From the NCBI GenBank assembly GCA_025769875.1, contig JAGFNK010000003.1, positions 248,001 through 312,000 of the forward strand: DNA of 64,000 bases, in the 5' to 3' direction. The position numbers and the translations under genes are program-made. Each line of letters starts with the position of its first letter. The first letter of the stretch is position 1. Below are positions 59,789 to 64,000 of the stretch, in pieces. The DNA is from Russula earlei (lineage: Eukaryota; Basidiomycota; Agaricomycetes; Russulales; Russulaceae). The notes beneath the pieces were generated by a model that saw nothing but the letters and a program-made list of their open reading frames with translations, did no database searches and had not been told where the DNA came from.

Positions 59789-61700
59789 ATGGTACTTGAA
59801 TTAAACGACCAGTCAAAGCAGAAGTACCCGGACTCGACTCGGTTCAGCTCTGGAAACCACCAGTCGCAGTCGGTTCGTCTTTTTTTTTTTTTTTTTTCCG
59901 ATGCTTTCGCCAACTTTATCCGTCGTCTTCTGCAGCTGCCCGACGCAGTGGTAACCAATCGATTGCAAGCAGACGCGGAGAGCCCCACCACATCGCGAAT
60001 CACAACCTCGAGGGATCCTTACAACATCGGCCATGGCCTTAAGTCAGACGCAGAGATTGCAGAGTTACGCAGTCGAAAGCGGGGTAAACACCTCGCCAGT
60101 TATCATCGTCGCCAGAATGATGTTGGCTCGCCCCATTTCTTCTCTTGAACCTTGCCTCTCACGCGCGCGTTTATGCACAGCTCATCGCTTCTCTCCTAAA
60201 GCCCATGGAGGAACACACAGAGGATGCTAGGAACGAAGAGAATATTTTTCGGTTGCCCGTAAGCTGTCTCCTACCATGCTCGCAGTCGTCCAAACTTGAA
60301 CGTGATAAGATTAAAATTGCCGTGAGGGCGAGTCTCATCGCTAATATTGTCCTCGCGGTGCTACAAGGTTAGAACCTCCTGTGATCGTTGATTTTCACCC
60401 AACCAATATTTGGCACAGTATATGCTGCTGTCTCATCGGCCTCCCTGTCGATCTTGACTACTGGAATCGACTCCATATCCGATGTCAGCAGCAATTTCGT
60501 CCTTTATTTCCTGCATCGGAAGGCAAACAGGATGGATGTCAACAAGTGGCCTGTGGGTGGCGCGCGCTTGGAGACCATAGGCAATGTGATCTACGGTATA
60601 ACATATTTTTAACATTCGCGACGTCATTAACCCAACTCCTGCAGGTTTTCTGTGCGAATGTTGATCTTTTCCATGCACCGAGCTAGTCGTGATTTGCGTT
60701 TAGTATGGGCTCCGTGAACTTTGTCGTAATCGTGGAGTCTTTGCGGGAGCTTATCAAACACGGTGGCGGGTCTTTGAATAAGTTTCACATACCATCAATT
60801 GTGGCTGTGGGTGCCGCGTTAGGTGGGCATGCTCGTTTATCCGGTTTTGCTGCGCTAATTGACTTGAAGGAGTCAAGTTTCTTCTATTTCTCTACTGCTA
60901 CTCGTTACGTTCCAAGTCGAGCCAAGTTGCGGTGCTCTGGGAAGACCACCGCAACGACCTGTTTATAAACTCTTTTGGTGAGGTTTCTTTTTTACGTCGA
61001 ACGATATCGTATACCGATCTGAGTGCACAGGTCTCCTCATGTCAGCTGGAGGCGGCAGACTAGCTTGGTGTATGCTCTGTCTTCCTCGAGTCCCTTTTTC
61101 CTAATAACACGCGAAATACAGATTTGGACCCGATTGGAGCGATAATTGTAAGTGACATGTCCCACAGGTGGCCTACCGCAATTCATTTTTACATAGATTG
61201 CGCTTGGAGTAATCGTGGCGTGGAGTCGCACCATCTACTCACAGTTTGAGCTCCTGGCGGGAAAATCAGCCCCTCATGATTTCCTCCAGCTTATCATTTA
61301 TAAGGCGATGACATTCAGCAACGAAATCGAGAAAATCGATACTGTTCGCGCTTATCACGTGCGTCGTTCATAATGATTATTTATTAAATGTTCATTAAAT
61401 CATCTTCTTCAGAGTGGCCCTGTTCGTTTTGGCGCTCTCGTTTCCTTTCCTGGCAATTGATAAGTTCTTAAGGATTATTTCGTCGAAGTTGACGTCGTGA
61501 TGGATGCGAATACGCCGTTATGGAAAGCCCACGATATCAGTCAGCAATTGCAGGATAAGATAGAGGTCTTACCAAACGTCGGCAGGGCATTCGTCCATGT
61601 CGATCACGAGACGACACATCTCCCGGTCAGCCGCATTGATTGCAACCACCATCTCCCTCTCACACAGCTATATCCACAGGAGCATCGAAAGCACATCTGA
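59789..61700 (+). CDS. cation diffusion facilitator (metal efflux transporter)
   Basis: Proton-coupled exporter of divalent metal (Zn, Mn or Fe), 429 aa if translated from 59789. Exons: 59789-60121, 60181-60258, 60310-60367, 60419-60595, 60645-60651, 60704-60822, 60870-60977, 61031-61069, 61122-61147, 61197-61358, 61413-61421, 61473-61625, 61680-61700. Order: cytosolic N-terminus with DPYNIGHGLKSDAEIAELR, then six membrane segments; TM2 carries TGIDSISDVSSN (DxxxD metal site), TM5 the partner EDHRNDLFINSFG, and the cytosolic domain has VEVDVVMDANTPLWKAHD and AFVHVDHE. Micro-exons of 7 and 9 bases are needed for YGFLMGSVNF and HSGPDYF. The start is uncertain: the 5' ORF crosses a T18 tract read as poly-Phe, so the true start may lie in a separate exon downstream of it. 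Confidence 0.92.
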
Positions 61701-63718
61701 TCAATACAATGTTTCACTCTACCGACGACTGGTCCGGTTCCCGCACGTGAAACTGGGTCGGGCTCACCTTGCGGCACATGGAAGCGAGATCCGTGTATGT
61801 GATTATGTGATGTATATAGATTATAATGAATAGAACGTGAAAAACTGAGAATTAAGATTAAAAAAAGTTCGTATGGGATCAATATGGATAAGGAACAAGG
61901 TACAATTAGCTGCCTTATTGAAATGTAACGAGCATTCGGGACTCAAAATTTTGTGGGACCGAAATTGAGTACGTTGCGCGTTATCCTATCTAGCTGCGCT
62001 TCAACAACGACTTGGCGAGTTACTGCTTATGGCTCTTTGTTTGACACGGTAACCATGTTAAAGTGTTTCGTAGTGCAGCCCTGTATGTGTTGATAGTTAC
62101 CGGTTAGCGATCACTAGCAGGAATGAATGACTGTTGTACTGTAGCAGATGTCAACGTACTCTCCCTTGAAGCGTGAATCTCCTTCCTGTCAAGTACAGCG
62201 GATATCGGTGTCGTCAGAGCTGCGCCATTCAAGTTGGTTACCCCGATTCAAGGTTTTCCAGTATGGGGTCGAACGCAGAGAAGTACATTTACCAACCATT
62301 ATTGCACTGCACAAAAAAAAGGGTTGACATAGAAATCCAACGGAAAAGTATACCTCAGTGCCGTTACCCTTGGGCATTGAGGCAAGCGTGACTTCGGACT
62401 GGTATTCTATCTCTATAATATGACGGGAAACAATGGTGCGTTTGCTCTCAGTCGTGGATGTCGAGGGAATCGTTCGATCATCCTGACCTTCGGGCTGGGA
62501 GACATGTGCATTATCGGCAGTCATGTTGGTTGTCTTGACCCGCTGTCTTCGTGACGCAAATGTTCACCCTTCATCGGTGGGGGTATTTCTTGTCGTGAGT
62601 GTGCTCGTTGGCTGCATTAAATTCCGATTCGTGCGCTGCATCCTATGCATATTCTGTAAAGGAACTCCCGAAAATCGGAGGCACGGGATGAATTGAGCCA
62701 GGAAGGTTCAAGCTGCGATACTTCTTGTAGTTGAAAGATGTGGCGGCGCGGGGTTCCACTTTCCGCTGACCCCCGTAGTATTTCTCGCAGTCGCAGTAAT
62801 AGACGGAACGGTAGGGTATATGTTATGCGAGTGGTCTAAGTGCCTGATGAGCAGCGCCAGCTGTAGCTGAGAGGTAACAACGATATGAGGGTATCAGCAT
62901 TTCGGGAAATTTCTGATGAAGCTTTGCGGCGGTATTGGAGGCCTTACGCTGAGTCTTAATTTCGTCACGTGTTGTACTTCTCTCGCTCTCGCGAGACGAA
63001 AGATTCGTCAGATCTTCGTTGTCGAATCTTACGACGACGAACATGCCATTTATGAGAACCGTGACATACCCACTTGCAGTCCTTGTCTTCGCGCTTTTCA
63101 CTCTCTACTGCCAGACCATGTCTATTGTCATGTCCCAGTTCTACATTGAACCCTCACTCACTCACAGACAACTGGCCAACTCCCGAACCTGTTGCTCATC
63201 ATGATGTGCCCGGCCTCAGCTGCCTACTGTAAGGTATCCCACTGGCCTTGGAATCATTCACGCGCCACAGGTCACACATGCGTTCACGCGTTTGGTCTCG
63301 CATCCCTATGTGTCCCCTCTCGTCTTGTCTTTCATCCTCCAACTGTCGTCCCTCCTTTCTTTCCTGCATCGACGTCATCGACTTCCCAGGCCTTCTTTCT
63401 CTCAAGATCCCACGCCACGCTTCTCTCGCACGCCTCCTCGGTCGCGAACGTCATGTTTCACGTCAGGTGGTGAAAAATGCACTCAGGAGGCCCGAGTGAG
63501 GCATGCATAAATGTGTTGTTTTGTTGAACTGTAGTACATTTTAATACATGATTTTCCGTGACTGGCAATGCCTCATGTGCAGTTGAAAGTTATTATGATC
63601 TGATTCAATGGACTCACAAATGTACCTCCATCATGAGACGATCATGAGATGGTCCGTGCTGGTGAGCGGTGGAAAAAGTACTTATTGTCTCATGAGGCAA
63701 ACATAATATGATCTATTG
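61701..63718. other. 2-kb region, only unrecognised ORFs
   Basis: Minus 62189-62524 opens with a natural-looking polar peptide (MTADNAHVSQPEGQDDRTI) followed by a possible GTATAC donor, and minus 62823-63101 is open for 92 codons with Lys/Arg/Glu-rich sequence. On the plus strand, 63048-63204 has a single hydrophobic helix (YPLAVLVFALFTLYCQ). None shows a family, and exon links could not be established. Confidence 0.3.
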
Positions 63719-64000
63719 CTAGCGATTCCCTTCGAGATTGTCAAATTCATCGATACACGATGTGATGGCACTGGTCTCATACGTCGAATGTGAGAGGATG
63801 ACGGAACTCATACATACATCAATTGCAAAATTCACGTAAGCTCTTCGGGCCATACGTGACAAAAGGTTTTTTTCTTTTTTTCCTGATGGTGGTAGGGAAG
63901 GAGAGAACCCATAACTTACACAAAATAGCTCCACGTAAAAGACGTCTGGGACATGCCCGGAACTCGAACACAAACGACACGCGATCGGAAGGCTTTCCCT
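63719..64000 (-). CDS. possible 3' end of a gene running off the window
   Basis: Unrecognised. From the right edge a frame reads GHVPDVFYVELF, then a plausible intron (GTGTAAGTTATG to CCCGAAGAG) joins YVNFAIDVCMSSVIL and the terminal DEFDNLEGNR, stop at 63719. No domain. It could equally be chance. Confidence 0.25.
   Translation of the reverse strand, partial: RESLPIACRLCSSSGHVPDVFYVELFCVSYGFSPSLPPSGKKEKNLLSRMARRAYVNFAIDVCMSSVILSHSTYETSAITSCIDEFDNLEGNR

Overview
This window is nuclear DNA of a filamentous fungus, most likely an agaricomycete basidiomycete. Genes are closely packed and interrupted by many introns of about 50-60 bases with GT(A/G)NG donors and CTNA-type branch sites. The clearest proteins are mitochondrial complex I subunit NDUFS2, dynactin p150, the TORC1 subunit Kog1/Raptor, delta-COP and a ubiquitin-L40 fusion. 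The placement is inference from gene structure and protein families; no marker gene was compared. Gene models were spliced by hand, and for most of them the exon lengths sum to a multiple of three.

Layout. 1-6.0 kb: strongly CpG-depleted, TpG/CpA-rich repeat DNA with no intact gene. 6.1-34.4 kb: a housekeeping block. It holds malic enzyme and adenosine kinase (divergent, 84 bp between start codons), a two-finger C2H2 protein, dynactin p150 and Kog1/Raptor (divergent, 164 bp), an acidic nuclear protein, an FMN-binding pyridoxamine-phosphate-oxidase-like protein and a CorA-type metal transporter (divergent, 201 bp), a hotdog thioesterase, ubiquitin-L40, a Gfd2-like DEDDh-fold protein, and delta-COP. 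34.4-40.3 kb: gene-poor, with many homopolymer runs. 40.4-46.0 kb: a GPI-anchored Ser/Thr-rich wall protein, NDUFS2, and a NIF3-family protein. 46.4-58.0 kb: an accessory island with a tandem duplication (glutaredoxin plus F-box gene, twice), an inactivated DHHC palmitoyltransferase, a small secreted protein, and a damaged PQ-loop gene. 58.4-61.7 kb: a secreted Pro-rich protein and a cation diffusion facilitator. 61.7-64 kb: unrecognised small ORFs.

No operon-like new system was recognised. What stands out is structural. There are extremely short exons, including a proposed 2-nucleotide micro-exon in NDUFS2. Single extra bases break otherwise conserved housekeeping genes (malic enzyme, Kog1, NDUFS2, probably dynactin); these most simply look like sequence errors but need checking. 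The 46-58 kb segment looks like a zone where duplicated and accessory genes are decaying next to an intact core.
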